Below, in pieces: positions 1-10,314 of a DNA stretch of 62,415 nt (position 1 is its first letter; each line of letters opens with the position of its first letter). Source of the DNA: Acidobacteriota bacterium (GTDB lineage Bacteria; Acidobacteriota; Blastocatellia; Chloracidobacteriales; JADJPF01); NCBI GenBank assembly GCA_016213785.1, contig JACQZQ010000030.1:1-62415 (forward strand), in the 5' to 3' direction. The notes under the pieces were generated by a model, which worked only from the letters and a program-made list of their open reading frames with translations, had not been told where the DNA came from and did no database searches. The translations under genes and the position numbers were made by a program.

Positions 1-210
1 GACAGAAATATAAAAACAAGTGTGGACTGGGAAATATACGAAAGTGTGCCAGTGATAGGAATAGATGAGATAGCCCTAAAAAAAGGACATAAGGATTATG
101 TAGCAATAATATCAACAATGGGAGAGCAAGGAGTAGAAATATCAGTATTATTAAACATAAACCTGTTTCGTACAACTTTTGTTTATCTAGACTGCAAAAA
201 GACAAGTTAA
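1..210 (+). mobile_element. ISL3-family transposase fragment (truncated at both ends)
   Basis: The reading frame is open from the left edge of the window and stops at 210. The stretch reading VIGIDEIALKKGH followed by DYV matches the first catalytic-Asp block of ISL3-type DDE transposases. After about residue 55 the protein leaves the family pattern and ends, so the remaining two thirds of the transposase is missing here. No inverted repeat was found in the flanking 200 bases. This is a decayed insertion sequence rather than an active one, unless the window edge hides the rest. Confidence 0.7.
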
Positions 211-408
211 GTTAAATATTATAGGTTTTAGAGCTAATACGTTTTCTTATGAATCTATTATAGCAACAACATTAATATACTGCGGCATACATAACCACCG
301 TAGCATAAATAGCCACTGTAGTATATTTTGACTAACGCAAAATATATTCCCAAGAAAAACTAATATTAGCTATACTAAAACTTAAAGCACAATAATTTAG
401 GGTATTTT
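211..408. other. Gene-free spacer
   Basis: AT-rich spacer between the transposase remnant and the TPR gene. It contains a loosely repeated phrase (ccaccgtagcataa, then ccactgtagtata) near 290-330 and a possible -10 box TATACT at 372-377. No open frame or convincing -35 box is visible. Confidence 0.5.
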
Positions 409-1800
409 ATGGCTAAAAAAATATTAGTATTTTTTTGTCTTATAGTTTTCTTTTTCTCTAATGAAGCTTTTGCTCAAATAGAAGATGAACCACCTTCTCA
501 ACTAGGGGAATTATTTGAGCAACAAAAGCAGTTAGCAACAAAGTTTTGGCAATCTGGTGATTTTCTAGAGACAGAAAAAGCACTTGGCCGCGCCTTAGAA
601 CTAAAACCGGACTGGAGTGCTGGCTGGAGACAACTTGCTATAGTAAAAAAGGCTCTTGGTCGTTCTAATCAAGCTAAAGAGTTTATTAAAAAGGCACTAG
701 AAATTGATCCAACTGATGCAACTAACCATTTTGCTCAAGCAGTGCTTTTAAGAGAATCAGGTGATCTTGAAGGTGCATTTATGGCTTTTAGAGCAGCAGC
801 TAAGTTTGATCTTAAAGATCCTTTCTCTCGTGCTGAAATGGGCAAATTGTTGGAACAAAAAGGGGAACTAGATAAGGCTATTAGGCTTTTTCGCAAAGCC
901 TTAGAACTTAATCCTGCTTGTGGAATAACAGAAAACCTATCCAACACATTACGTAGTAAAGCTATACTTGAGCGAGATTATTTTTCTAAAGTTAAGCGAC
1001 TTAATCCATATTTTAGCCAAGAAGATGCTTTGGGGAGTTTTGATATAAATTTAATTATTAAAGATATTGGAGATGAGACAAGTTTATTAATTTATGAAAA
1101 TAAAGTGCAAACAAATCCTAAAGATAGCTATGCACATTATGGGCTAGGTATTTTATTAAGGGCTAGGGGAAGATTATCAGAATCATTAAAATCCTTGCGC
1201 AGTGCATTGGAACTAGACCCATCTAATGTAGATCTCTTTAATGCAATTGGGCTAGGGTTGCAAAAGCAAGGCGACTTAAATGGCGCAATGCTAGAGTATA
1301 AAACAGCCTTAGAAATAGACCCTGATGATTATAAAGCAAGGATTAATATTGCAAATTTATTTAGAGAGCGTAAGGAGTTTGATTTAGCTCAAAAAGAACT
1401 TAAAACAGTTCTAAAACTTGATCCTACAAACTCACTTGCTCATCAAAATTTGGCTTGGACACTTTTAGCAAGCGGGGAAGTAGATAAAGCAATTGAAGAA
1501 AGTAAAATGATGTTAAAGCTTAATCCGTTTGATTCTTCGGCCTATTCAACCCTAGCAAGCTCTTTAGCTAAAGCTGGTCAAGTTCAAGAGAGCGTAGCCT
1601 CACTTAAAGAAGCTACAACTCTTGCTCCTAATGATGCTGAGCTTGTTTTTAATTATGCTGTTGCACTTCAAAAAGAATCCCGTTTTGAAGATGCAGCTGA
1701 TGCATTTGTGCGTTATTTAGAAGTTGCTCCAGAAACAGCTAATGTTACAGAAATTAAACAACGTATTTCAAAACTAAGGCAGTGGGCTAGAGGTTGGTAA
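409..1800 (+). CDS. Exported TPR-repeat protein
   Basis: Residues 1-22 form a signal peptide with a basic start, a long Phe/Leu core and an AFA-Q cleavage site. From about residue 40 to 450 the protein consists of roughly ten tetratricopeptide repeats, seen as recurring pairs such as ALELKPDWSAGW and ALEIDPTDATNH. TPR arrays form superhelical scaffolds for protein partners, and no catalytic domain is visible. The stretch around residues 180-230 is less regular and may separate two TPR blocks. It likely acts in the periplasm or at the envelope. The neighbouring genes run the other way, so it is probably monocistronic. Partner and process are unknown. Confidence 0.85.
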   Translation: MAKKILVFFCLIVFFFSNEAFAQIEDEPPSQLGELFEQQKQLATKFWQSGDFLETEKALGRALELKPDWSAGWRQLAIVKKALGRSNQAKEFIKKALEIDPTDATNHFAQAVLLRESGDLEGAFMAFRAAAKFDLKDPFSRAEMGKLLEQKGELDKAIRLFRKALELNPACGITENLSNTLRSKAILERDYFSKVKRLNPYFSQEDALGSFDINLIIKDIGDETSLLIYENKVQTNPKDSYAHYGLGILLRARGRLSESLKSLRSALELDPSNVDLFNAIGLGLQKQGDLNGAMLEYKTALEIDPDDYKARINIANLFRERKEFDLAQKELKTVLKLDPTNSLAHQNLAWTLLASGEVDKAIEESKMMLKLNPFDSSAYSTLASSLAKAGQVQESVASLKEATTLAPNDAELVFNYAVALQKESRFEDAADAFVRYLEVAPETANVTEIKQRISKLRQWARGW

Positions 1801-1833
1801 AAATTATCGTTTAAGTTGACACTTTTCTAACTG

Positions 1834-2466
1834 TTATTTTATTGATAGGGCAATTAGCCATTGGGCAAAAAAATATGTGGACATAAAATAAAACTGGGCA
1901 GATTTAACAGAACCCTTAAAACGATCGAGAGCTAAAATTGAGTCTGAAGCCATAAAAAACAGTGCTCCAATAAAGGCAACTAAGCTACTAGGAGGAGCAA
2001 AATCTATCCACCTACTAAAAGCTTGCCAACCCATAATTAATAAAACTGTTGCATAAATAGCAACTGGGATTTTCATTTCTTTTAAGAATGGGAGTAAATG
2101 GTTAAATAATATCGTTCCATAAAGGAGAAAAGGTATTAGATAAAATAAAGAAAAACTTGTAATTCCTGTTAAAGTAAAAGCAATGATATAGAAAATATGT
2201 GCTATTAAAAAGCTTACTAGACCTGCTACAAATTTATCTTTTGGAAGCATTAAAAATATATCACCAACTAAAGAAAATATAAGCCCAATAATTATCAAAT
2301 AATTATAATCATTATTTATTGAAAATGTAGATAGATATATAGCCATTAAAAGGACAAAAACCATTGTTAATGGCTTAAATATATAAAAATTAGCGCTATA
2401 TTTTTCTGCCTTAATATGTAAAATTGCAGAAATAAGCGCTAGTATTGATAGAATTATAGTAACCAT
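1834..2466 (-). CDS. YhhN/TMEM86-family membrane protein (lysoplasmalogenase-like)
   Basis: A 210-residue integral membrane protein with about eight hydrophobic segments. It carries the family signature: an early KPLTM, then GDIFLMLPKDKF in the middle and a C-terminal SDSILALDRF before YFFAQWLIA. The conserved Asp residues in GD and SD are the presumed active-site positions of this family. Eukaryotic TMEM86B hydrolyses the vinyl-ether bond of lysoplasmalogens; for bacterial YhhN proteins the substrate is generally not established. The length is normal. It is followed on the same strand by nothing closely spaced and lies tail to tail with the TPR gene. Confidence 0.8.
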   Translation of the reverse strand: MVTIILSILALISAILHIKAEKYSANFYIFKPLTMVFVLLMAIYLSTFSINNDYNYLIIIGLIFSLVGDIFLMLPKDKFVAGLVSFLIAHIFYIIAFTLTGITSFSLFYLIPFLLYGTILFNHLLPFLKEMKIPVAIYATVLLIMGWQAFSRWIDFAPPSSLVAFIGALFFMASDSILALDRFKGSVKSAQFYFMSTYFFAQWLIALSIK

Positions 2467-2507
2467 AAAATATTTATTAACTATTTATCAAAGTATTTAT
2501 TAATTAG

Positions 2508-3011
2508 CTATTTATCTTTGAAAAAAATATCAATATAGTCTGTAGTTGTGTTATCACATGGGTTTAGCATATCTTTAAGTCGCCAAAATTTTCTTTGTCC
2601 AGAAATTCTAAAAAGCATTTTACCCTCTCGTTTGCAAACTTTACCTTCATTATTGTAATTTACTCTCATGCTAATTTTTCCATTAAAAAGAAAATCCTTT
2701 TCATTAATTTCTAAAATATTTCCAGATATCTCTAAAAAATCATCTTTTTTATTTTGTTTACCTTCTATAAATAAAAGGCCATCTTTTTCTATAATTTCTG
2801 CGCTTCCCATTTCTTTAATGCTCCAAAAACTTAGCCATTGGAGTTGTAATCTATGTTTACCTATAAGCATTTTTTTTGCTTTTTCACTATTTACTATAGT
2901 TTTATTACTTTGAGCAGAGACTTTATTTATTAAAAATGTTTTTTCATTAGTAAGATTAAAAAATATTAGAAAAATTAATACTAAAAGACTAAAAAATATA
3001 TGTTTTTTCAT
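2508..3011 (-). CDS. Secreted hypothetical protein
   Basis: A 167-residue protein with a signal peptide (KK, then a Leu/Phe-rich core ending near VSAQ). The mature part has a beta-strand-like pattern with GKHRLQLQWLSF near its start, and ends with RKFWRL, NPCD and TDYIDI. Two cysteines (in KVCKRE and NPCD) could form a disulfide. I do not recognise a characterised family. I chose the ATG at 3011 rather than a TTG two codons upstream because an AGGAG ribosome site lies 8 bases before it. It sits 41 bases upstream of the YhhN gene on the same strand and may be co-transcribed with it. Confidence 0.65.
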   Translation of the reverse strand: MKKHIFFSLLVLIFLIFFNLTNEKTFLINKVSAQSNKTIVNSEKAKKMLIGKHRLQLQWLSFWSIKEMGSAEIIEKDGLLFIEGKQNKKDDFLEISGNILEINEKDFLFNGKISMRVNYNNEGKVCKREGKMLFRISGQRKFWRLKDMLNPCDNTTTDYIDIFFKDK

Positions 3012-3303
3012 TAGCAAAACTCCTATAAAAAGTAAGTTTTAATATATGTAGTAAAAGAGCTTTAATTTCTATAAGTATTAAACTTGTACATGTTAAACTA
3101 AATAAATTATCTAATCCAATAATTTTAATGGCTATAGCGCAACCTAAATAAATTATGGAGCACTTTATGGCTATGTAATAAAAATTTTGTTTTTATTTTT
3201 TGGCAATCATTTTAATTACTGCTATACTTATATTGCTTAAGAAAATTTTAATAGTCGCAGCCACTAATAAATAATTTGTAAGACTAAAACAGTTTTTAAG
3301 TTT

Positions 3304-4179
3304 ATGAGCAAAAAAATATTGCCCCTACTCATACTATTAGTAGTAGTATGTTTTACTAGTCAAGTAAACTCACAAGAAAAAGCCTCCACTAGCCTATTAA
3401 TAATGGTTAGTAAACCCGCAGACAAGCCGCTAAAAGTAGGCGAGTTTTTTGGTATTAAATTTAATGATATTTTAGTACCTGAGACAGTAGCCCTTACTAA
3501 AGGAGTTTTCAAAAGAGGGTTTCATAATCCAAATTTAGGTTGCCAGGAATGTTCTAGAGATGAACAACCCGTTAAAGAAATAACTGTTTCTGCTTTTGAG
3601 CTAGGCAGGTTTGAAGTTACTAATGCACAATATGAAGTATTTGCAAAAGCTTCGGGTAGAGAAAATGCTGATTGGGTAAAGTTTTACACTAGAGGCAAAG
3701 AAAATTACCCTGTAGCAAATGTTTCATGGTCAGATGCTCAAGCCTATTGTGCTTGGCTACAATCTATTACAGGCCGCGAATATAGGCTACCAACAGAAGC
3801 AGAATGGGAATATGCGGCTCGTGCTGCTAGTACAACGGTCTATCCAAATGGAAATGAACTAACTGGGAGCGAAGCAAATTTTAATAGAAGTGGCCCAGAT
3901 AGAGTTGATAAATATAAACCTAACCGTTTTGGTATTTATAATATGATTGGGAATGTTTGGGAATGGTGTTCTGATTGGTATGGAGAATTTTACTATAGTG
4001 AAAGCCCAGAAATTGATCCCCAAGGCCCTAGCACCGGTCAATATCGTGTTTTGCGTGGTGGTGGATGGTCATCAGCGCCTGATTTATGTAGAGTATCCAA
4101 CCGATTTTGGCATAATCCAGGATTTATTTTAGAGGGCAGAGGATTTCGAGTAGCTGTTAGTATAAAGAAAACTAACTAA
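3304..4179 (+). CDS. Exported formylglycine-generating-enzyme-like (SUMF1/FGE fold) protein
   Basis: A signal peptide (residues 1-24) is followed by a short linker and an FGE-sulfatase domain from about residue 70 to 288. Family motifs include FELGRFEVTNAQYE, VANVSWSDAQAYCAWL, RLPTEAEWEYAAR, GNVWEWCSDWY and RVLRGGGWSS. Members include enzymes that convert a sulfatase Cys to formylglycine, but many bacterial members are regulatory or ligand-binding homologues. The pair of active-site cysteines of true FGE near the C-terminus is not evident (only one Cys, in DLCRVSNRFW), so sulfatase-activating function is doubtful. No sulfatase is encoded nearby. Confidence 0.8.
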   Translation: MSKKILPLLILLVVVCFTSQVNSQEKASTSLLIMVSKPADKPLKVGEFFGIKFNDILVPETVALTKGVFKRGFHNPNLGCQECSRDEQPVKEITVSAFELGRFEVTNAQYEVFAKASGRENADWVKFYTRGKENYPVANVSWSDAQAYCAWLQSITGREYRLPTEAEWEYAARAASTTVYPNGNELTGSEANFNRSGPDRVDKYKPNRFGIYNMIGNVWEWCSDWYGEFYYSESPEIDPQGPSTGQYRVLRGGGWSSAPDLCRVSNRFWHNPGFILEGRGFRVAVSIKKTN

Positions 4180-4186
4180 AATATAC

Positions 4187-4909
4187 TTAGAAAAACCTTT
4201 TTCTTAACTCAGTGGAATATTTACGGCTAGTAGATAAAGGCTCTACTATATTTTTTAAGTATATTTGATAGGTACTCTTAAAACCTGGCTCAACTCTATC
4301 AACATAATCAATATTTATTATTTGGCTGCGGTGAATACGGAAAAAATGTTTATTAGGGAGGTTTTGCTCCCATTCACATAATGGTTTTAAGACTAATTTC
4401 TTTTCACCTTTATTAATATGAATTTCAGTATAATCTCCTATAGCACAAATATAGATAATAGAGCTAATCTTTACAAAACCTGTGCGGCCTTGACATTTAA
4501 TAAAAATAAAATCTTGGTAATCAAGTTTTAGTTTATTATCAAACTCAGGTTTTTCTTGTTTTTCTAAGCGGGTAATGGTTTGGGCAAGCCTATTTCTATT
4601 CACAGGCTTAAGTAAATAGTCTAGAGCATTTACTTCAAAAGCTCGAATAGCATAATTATCAAAAGCTGTAACAAAGACTACTGGAAAATCTACAGGAATT
4701 TTTTCAAAAAGCTTAAAGCCTGATTCTTTGGGCATTTGGATATCTAAAAACACTACATCAGGTTCAATATTATTAATTATTTCTACTGCTGTTTCTACGC
4801 TATTAGCTTCACCTACAACAATTATTTGTGGAAAGTTAGACAGTTGATTTTTCAAATCTTGGCGAGCTAAGTCTTCATCATCGACAATTACTGCTCGTAG
4901 GTTTTTCAT
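4187..4909 (-). CDS. LytTR-family response regulator
   Basis: A 240-residue two-component regulator. An N-terminal receiver domain (1-120) carries the acidic pocket VDDED, the phosphoacceptor Asp56 in FLDIQMP and Lys in LLKPVN. The C-terminal LytTR DNA-binding domain (about 135-238) has FIKCQGRTGFVKI, the HRSQIIN block and a terminal STSRKY. LytTR regulators bind direct repeats upstream of target genes. The gene lies 25 bases downstream of a REC-histidine-kinase gene on the same strand, so the two likely form one operon and a cognate pair. Confidence 0.9.
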   Translation of the reverse strand: MKNLRAVIVDDEDLARQDLKNQLSNFPQIIVVGEANSVETAVEIINNIEPDVVFLDIQMPKESGFKLFEKIPVDFPVVFVTAFDNYAIRAFEVNALDYLLKPVNRNRLAQTITRLEKQEKPEFDNKLKLDYQDFIFIKCQGRTGFVKISSIIYICAIGDYTEIHINKGEKKLVLKPLCEWEQNLPNKHFFRIHRSQIINIDYVDRVEPGFKSTYQIYLKNIVEPLSTSRKYSTELRKRFF

Positions 4910-4934
4910 AAATCATAAAACTCCGAAATAAATT

Positions 4935-5978
4935 CTATTCTATTGGGATTTCAATAGTTATACAGACTCTATCATTAGTATTAATAATAGTAAAACTATG
5001 ACTGGAAGGATAGCATTCTCTTAGGCGCTGTTTAATGTTTTGCAACCCTACACCTAAACTAGAGGCTTGTGGGATTTCATCATCACAAGCTGTTACCCAA
5101 TAACCTGTATTAGAGACGCTAAAAATGAGCATTTCATTTTTAATTTGGGCAGATATTTCAATAACTAGTGGCATTTCACTTGTTGCCATTCCATATTTAA
5201 TAGCATTCTCTACAAGAGGCTGAAGTAAAAATGCTGGCATAGAGTAGCGGTTAACTCCTTCATCAATGCTAGTATTAATAATTAATTTGTCCTTAAAACG
5301 GATTTTTTCAATAGCCAAATAGTTTAATGTAGCCTCTATTTCTTCATTTACATTAATATCCATTTTTTTTCTATTGATTAATAGATAGCGTAAATATTCT
5401 GATAGTTGGGTAATCATATCTTCAGCAGATTTACTATCTATAGAAACAAGTGCACGAATAGAATTTAATGAATTAAAAAGAAAATGCGGGTTTAGCTGAT
5501 AACGTAAAAGTTCTATATAAAGCTCACGGGAAAGTCTTGCTATTTTTAACTGGTTTTCAATACGAGCAATAACTTCCTCTACTTGAAAAGGTTTGGTTAT
5601 GTAATCTACACCTCCAGCATTAAAAGCTTTTATTTTATCAATGGTATCGCTATTAGCGCTTACAAAAATTATTGGAATTTTTTCGCTATTAGGATTAGCC
5701 TTTATATGGCGACTTGTTTCATAGCCATTCATTAAAGGCATATTAATATCCATTAAAATTATATCTGGAGCAGAGGATTTGATTGCAGCCAAAGCATATT
5801 GCCCGCTATTAGCAACTCTTACATCATAGTTTTGAGAAATTAACATTTTAGAGAGAATTTCTAAATTATTTGGTTCGTCATCAACAATAAGAATTTCCCC
5901 TTTATAATTATCTGATTCTATTGGCATAAATTTAGAAAAACTCTTTTCTTGGCTTTGATAAGCAAAAGTAGTTTGCAT
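4935..5978 (-). CDS. REC-linked LytS-type histidine kinase
   Basis: The 347-residue protein joins a receiver domain (residues 28-145, Asp77 in ILMDINMP) to a LytS/YehU-type kinase module. The phosphorylatable His165 lies in YQLNPHFLFNSLN, and the ATPase domain (about 250-345) has the N-box LVENAIKYG and the glycine-rich GVGLQNIKQRL. There is no membrane segment, so it is cytosolic and takes its input through the receiver, probably from a hybrid kinase such as the neighbour upstream at 6099-10052. It probably phosphorylates the LytTR regulator encoded just downstream. Confidence 0.88.
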   Translation of the reverse strand: MQTTFAYQSQEKSFSKFMPIESDNYKGEILIVDDEPNNLEILSKMLISQNYDVRVANSGQYALAAIKSSAPDIILMDINMPLMNGYETSRHIKANPNSEKIPIIFVSANSDTIDKIKAFNAGGVDYITKPFQVEEVIARIENQLKIARLSRELYIELLRYQLNPHFLFNSLNSIRALVSIDSKSAEDMITQLSEYLRYLLINRKKMDINVNEEIEATLNYLAIEKIRFKDKLIINTSIDEGVNRYSMPAFLLQPLVENAIKYGMATSEMPLVIEISAQIKNEMLIFSVSNTGYWVTACDDEIPQASSLGVGLQNIKQRLRECYPSSHSFTIINTNDRVCITIEIPIE

Positions 5979-6098
5979 CTTATTAACCTTAAAAAGACAA
6001 ACTTTATTTTTATCATTTTAGGGACGAAATTAAAAAATGTCGAATGAATATCTAAGCAGAGTTGCTTATTTAGCGATAAAAAAAACCTTTTGGCGATA

Positions 6099-9000
6099 CT
6101 ATTTTAATGATTTGCTGTTGATAGTTTGGTCAGCTAAATGTAGGAGTTCCTCTAATTGGTAAGACTTAATCATTGTTTGTAAGGTTAACATTAAAGATTT
6201 ATCATACCCTCCTATTTCTTTAATAGTTTTTTCTATAGAAATAAGTCTGCCTTGAGTTAAAGCTTTTCTTAATTGCTCTAATAGAGTTTCAGGAATTAAG
6301 CTTAAACTCTCTATAATCTTTGCGCTATCTAGCTCTAGGTTGAGAGATTTAATATCTACTTTAGGTAAACTTTCTTGATACTCAAATTTAGCACCTAGGT
6401 GTTGAGTTAGTTTTTCAAATATCACAGACTCTAAGTAAGGTTTAGTAACTATGTCATCACAACCAGCAGAATAAATTTTTGAGTGATCTTGATCAAAAGC
6501 GCTTGCAGTCATTGCAATAATTATAGTTTTTCTTGCTAGATTTTTTTCTAATTCTCTAATTTTTTGAGTAGCAAGATAACCATCCATAATTTTCATTCTA
6601 ATATCCATCCAGATTAAGTCTGGTTGCCATTCTTGCCAAACTCTTATGGCTTGTTCTCCATTACTTGCTTCAGAAACTATAAAACCTACAGAAGTAAGTA
6701 AGGTATTTAATACAGCACGATTTTCTAATCTATCATCTACAGTTAAAATACGGTATTCCTTTTGTCCTTTAGCTAAACCCATTACTTTCTTTATAGAGTT
6801 TTCTGTATTAGTAATTTGAGTTTTAGGTAGGTCAATATTAAAACTAAACCTAGTACCTTTACCAAGCTCGCTAATAATTTTTATTTCGCCTCCCATTAAG
6901 TGAACTAGATTTTGACTAATAAAAAGTCCTAGACCTGTACCTTCTTTTGACTGTTGACCACTAGCAGTTTGGCTAAAAGAGTTAAAGAGTTTTTCAAGTT
7001 CTTCTTTAGCAATACCAAAACCTGTATCTTCAACCTCAAAAAAGGCTTTAGAATCTTTATATTTAACACGTAAAATTACTTTACCTTTGCTAGTAAATTT
7101 TACTGCATTGCCTAAAAGATTAATTAAGACTTGTTTTAATTTCTTCTCATCGCCTTCAACTTGTTCTGGCAAACCTGGCTCAATCTCGTTAATAAAAACT
7201 AATCCTTTACCCACTGTATGAGAACCAAAAATTTTTGTTATATCGCCAAGGAAATTCTGTAGATTAAAGGTTTGTTTATTTAACTCAATTTTTCCTGCTT
7301 CAATTTTTGAAATTGATAAAACATCGTTGATTAAAGAAAGTAGGTGTTCTCCGCTACGCATAATGGTTTTAAGATAATCGTTTTCTTGTTCTGTTAATTG
7401 GTTTTTACGTAAAATAATTTGAGTAAAGCCTAGGATTGCATTAAGAGGAGTGCGCAATTCATGGCTCATATTAGCAAGAAAAGCGCTTTTAGCTTGGTTA
7501 GCGATTTCTGCGGCATCTGCACGTAGTTTTATTTCTAGGAGTTCTTGTTTAGTTTTTACTCTTTTATTTCTTGCACGCATTATTACACCGCTAATAATAC
7601 AAAAAGTTAATAAATAAAGACAATATGCCCACCATTTTCGCCAAGGCGGAGCAATGACTTTAATTTTTAGAGTTATGCCCTTTTCAGTCCAAACACCATC
7701 ACTATTTGCACCTTTTAGAAAAAAAATATAATCACCATAATCTAAGTTAGAATAGCTAATATAACGTCTATCACTAGGGGCAGCTATCCAATCTTCATTA
7801 ACTCCTTCTAATTTAAATAAATAACGATTTTTTTGACTATTAGAATAACTTAGTAAAGCAAATTCTAAGGAAAAATAATTTTCTGTGTGAGAAAGCTCAA
7901 TGCTTTGTGTTTCTTGGCTATAAAGATTACTTAATATTTTATTAGCTTTTGGAAAAGGCTTATCAAAAACCTTAAACTCTGTAATAGCTATTGTTGGAAT
8001 AGTTTTATTTTCTATAATCTGTTCTGGGAAAAACCTATTAAACCCTTTGCTACCAAAAAACATTTCTCCCTTTTTATTTTTATAATAAGCTCCAAAGTTA
8101 AAACCATCTGTAAGAAGCCCATCGCTTGAGGAATAATTAATAAACTCTTCTGTTCTAAGGTTAAATTTTGATAGCCCCCGATTAGTACTAAGCCACAAGT
8201 TGGATTGACTATCTTCTAGTATACCCATAACAGAACCACCTAATAACCCCTCTTCATTCTTATAACTCTTAAATGACTCTGTTTGAGGGTTAAATTTATT
8301 TAGCCCTCCTCCGTTTACTCCTATCCACAGGGTGTCTTGGCTATCTCGATAAATAGTCATTATTGTGTTACCACCTAAAGTGTTAGAGACCGTTGGATTA
8401 TTTTTATAGAGAGTAAAAGTATTTTTTCTAGAATCAAATTTATTTAGTCCACCTCCTTGAGTACCTATCCAAATAATCCCATCTTTATCAGGATAAATTG
8501 CAAAAATTCGGTTATTACTTAAGCTATTAGCATTAGTTGGATCATTTTTATAACTAGTTATTTTGTCTATTTTAGGCTCATATTTAATTAGCCCTGCTCC
8601 AAAAGTCCCAATCCAAAAAACTTCATCTAAGTCTTGAGTTATTACTGTTAATCCTGCATCAGCAAATTTTTTATTTTTAGGCTTAGATTGATAAGATAAA
8701 AACCCATCTATTTTAGGATCATATCTATTTAAGTTACCCTCTGATGTTCCTATCCAAAGAGTCCCAGAAATGTCTTCATAAATTGAGTAAACATCATTAT
8801 CGCTTAAACTTATAGGAGATGTTGGGTTATGTTTGTAAACAATGAAACTATTAGTTTTAGAGTCATATTTGTTAAGTCCGCCTCCACTTGTACCAACCCA
8901 AAGTGTGCCAGATTTATCTTCACAAAATGCATAAACTACATTTGCGCTTAAAGCATTTTTTTCATTTGGATTTTTAGTAAAACTAGTAAATTGTTGTTTT

Positions 9001-10052
9001 TTTAAATCAGCTTTGTTTAATCCTAAATCTGTTCCTAGCCAAAGTATTCCTTCTCTATCTATAAACATCGACCAAATAACATCACTACTTATACTAGTAT
9101 TTACAAATTGATTGTATTTATAGTTGGCAAGAGTATTTTTTTTAGGATCATATTTGTAAAGCCCTAAAGAAGTTGTCCCTATCCAAAGGATTCCTAAATG
9201 GTCTTCACAAATGGCATAAACGCTATCATCTGATAAATCATCAATCCCTGTAACTGTTTTGAAAGGGATAAATTGATTTTTTGCACTATCATATCTACTT
9301 AATCCGCTTGCTTCGCACCCAAGCCAAAAATTACCTAAACTATCTTCATATAACACTCTTACATTACCTATTTTTTCACCCGCTGAGTTAGTTTCGTACT
9401 TAGCAAAAGAATCTTTATCTCTATCATATTTATTTAAACCTTTGGTTTCTATCCCTACCCAAAGCGAGTCATCTTTAGTTTCATAAATAGTATTAACAGC
9501 ATCTTCATCTCCAATATTTTCATCTTGCTTATTTAAATCATAATAATACCTAACAAAAGTTTCTGTTTTATAATCAAATTTATTTAACCCCTTTGATGTA
9601 CCAATCCAAAGCACACCAAATTTATCTTCATAAATTGCATTAACTTTATCATTGCCTATACTCTTCAAAATCTTAGGGTTATGTCGATATATAGTAAAAT
9701 TATCTGTCTCAGGATTATACCTAGCTAATCCTTTGCTTGTACCTACCCAAACTGTCCCAGATCTACTAACACATAGAGCATTTACATAATCACCTGGTAA
9801 AGACTTGGGATCTTTAGGATCATTGCGATAAATCTTAAATCTATACCCATCAAATCTATTAAGTCCTTCTTCTGTAGCAATCCAAATAAAACCTTCTTTA
9901 TCCTGAGTAATATAATTTACACCATTATCTGATAAACCTTGGTCTGCTTGGTAATGAGTAAAATTAATATTACTTTCTTGAGCAAATGTATTAGAGAAAA
10001 AAATTAAGCTAATAACCATAGCTAAAGAAAAAAATATCATTAATCTACGCAT
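6099..10052 (-). CDS. Two-component beta-propeller hybrid sensor kinase
   Basis: A 1317-residue one-protein signalling system. A signal peptide is followed by about fourteen propeller repeats of the type DKFGVLWIGTSKGLNKFD (residues 35-670), giving two seven-bladed periplasmic propellers. Next come a Y_Y_Y domain (about 690-790), one membrane helix near 805, HisKA with His in MSHELRTPLN (about residue 863), a HATPase domain ending near 1080, a receiver domain (Asp in WMDIRMK near 1149) and a short C-terminal helical tail resembling an HPt-like bundle, although I see no clear HPt histidine. In Bacteroidota such receptors sense polysaccharide breakdown products. It probably feeds the REC-LytS kinase and LytTR regulator downstream on the same strand. 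Confidence 0.92.
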   Translation of the reverse strand: MRRLMIFFSLAMVISLIFFSNTFAQESNINFTHYQADQGLSDNGVNYITQDKEGFIWIATEEGLNRFDGYRFKIYRNDPKDPKSLPGDYVNALCVSRSGTVWVGTSKGLARYNPETDNFTIYRHNPKILKSIGNDKVNAIYEDKFGVLWIGTSKGLNKFDYKTETFVRYYYDLNKQDENIGDEDAVNTIYETKDDSLWVGIETKGLNKYDRDKDSFAKYETNSAGEKIGNVRVLYEDSLGNFWLGCEASGLSRYDSAKNQFIPFKTVTGIDDLSDDSVYAICEDHLGILWIGTTSLGLYKYDPKKNTLANYKYNQFVNTSISSDVIWSMFIDREGILWLGTDLGLNKADLKKQQFTSFTKNPNEKNALSANVVYAFCEDKSGTLWVGTSGGGLNKYDSKTNSFIVYKHNPTSPISLSDNDVYSIYEDISGTLWIGTSEGNLNRYDPKIDGFLSYQSKPKNKKFADAGLTVITQDLDEVFWIGTFGAGLIKYEPKIDKITSYKNDPTNANSLSNNRIFAIYPDKDGIIWIGTQGGGLNKFDSRKNTFTLYKNNPTVSNTLGGNTIMTIYRDSQDTLWIGVNGGGLNKFNPQTESFKSYKNEEGLLGGSVMGILEDSQSNLWLSTNRGLSKFNLRTEEFINYSSSDGLLTDGFNFGAYYKNKKGEMFFGSKGFNRFFPEQIIENKTIPTIAITEFKVFDKPFPKANKILSNLYSQETQSIELSHTENYFSLEFALLSYSNSQKNRYLFKLEGVNEDWIAAPSDRRYISYSNLDYGDYIFFLKGANSDGVWTEKGITLKIKVIAPPWRKWWAYCLYLLTFCIISGVIMRARNKRVKTKQELLEIKLRADAAEIANQAKSAFLANMSHELRTPLNAILGFTQIILRKNQLTEQENDYLKTIMRSGEHLLSLINDVLSISKIEAGKIELNKQTFNLQNFLGDITKIFGSHTVGKGLVFINEIEPGLPEQVEGDEKKLKQVLINLLGNAVKFTSKGKVILRVKYKDSKAFFEVEDTGFGIAKEELEKLFNSFSQTASGQQSKEGTGLGLFISQNLVHLMGGEIKIISELGKGTRFSFNIDLPKTQITNTENSIKKVMGLAKGQKEYRILTVDDRLENRAVLNTLLTSVGFIVSEASNGEQAIRVWQEWQPDLIWMDIRMKIMDGYLATQKIRELEKNLARKTIIIAMTASAFDQDHSKIYSAGCDDIVTKPYLESVIFEKLTQHLGAKFEYQESLPKVDIKSLNLELDSAKIIESLSLIPETLLEQLRKALTQGRLISIEKTIKEIGGYDKSLMLTLQTMIKSYQLEELLHLADQTINSKSLK

Positions 10053-10314
10053 ATATTAAAGCCTAATTTAACTTAACTTAAAGTACTATTAAATTACTTA
10101 ATACTTAATAATTAGCAATCAGTAAATAACTTTCCTTAAATAATTTACAATGGATTGATATAGAAGCAAAAGTAACATAAGTAATGAATTCTTAAAATAC
10201 ACTTACCCAAATTTGTTTAATTATTTTCCTTCTTTTTGAATCCTTTTATAAAAACTCTTGTATTGGCTATTAACAGAAAGATTCGATAAAAGATTTTGAT
10301 AAAAGGAGAAAATT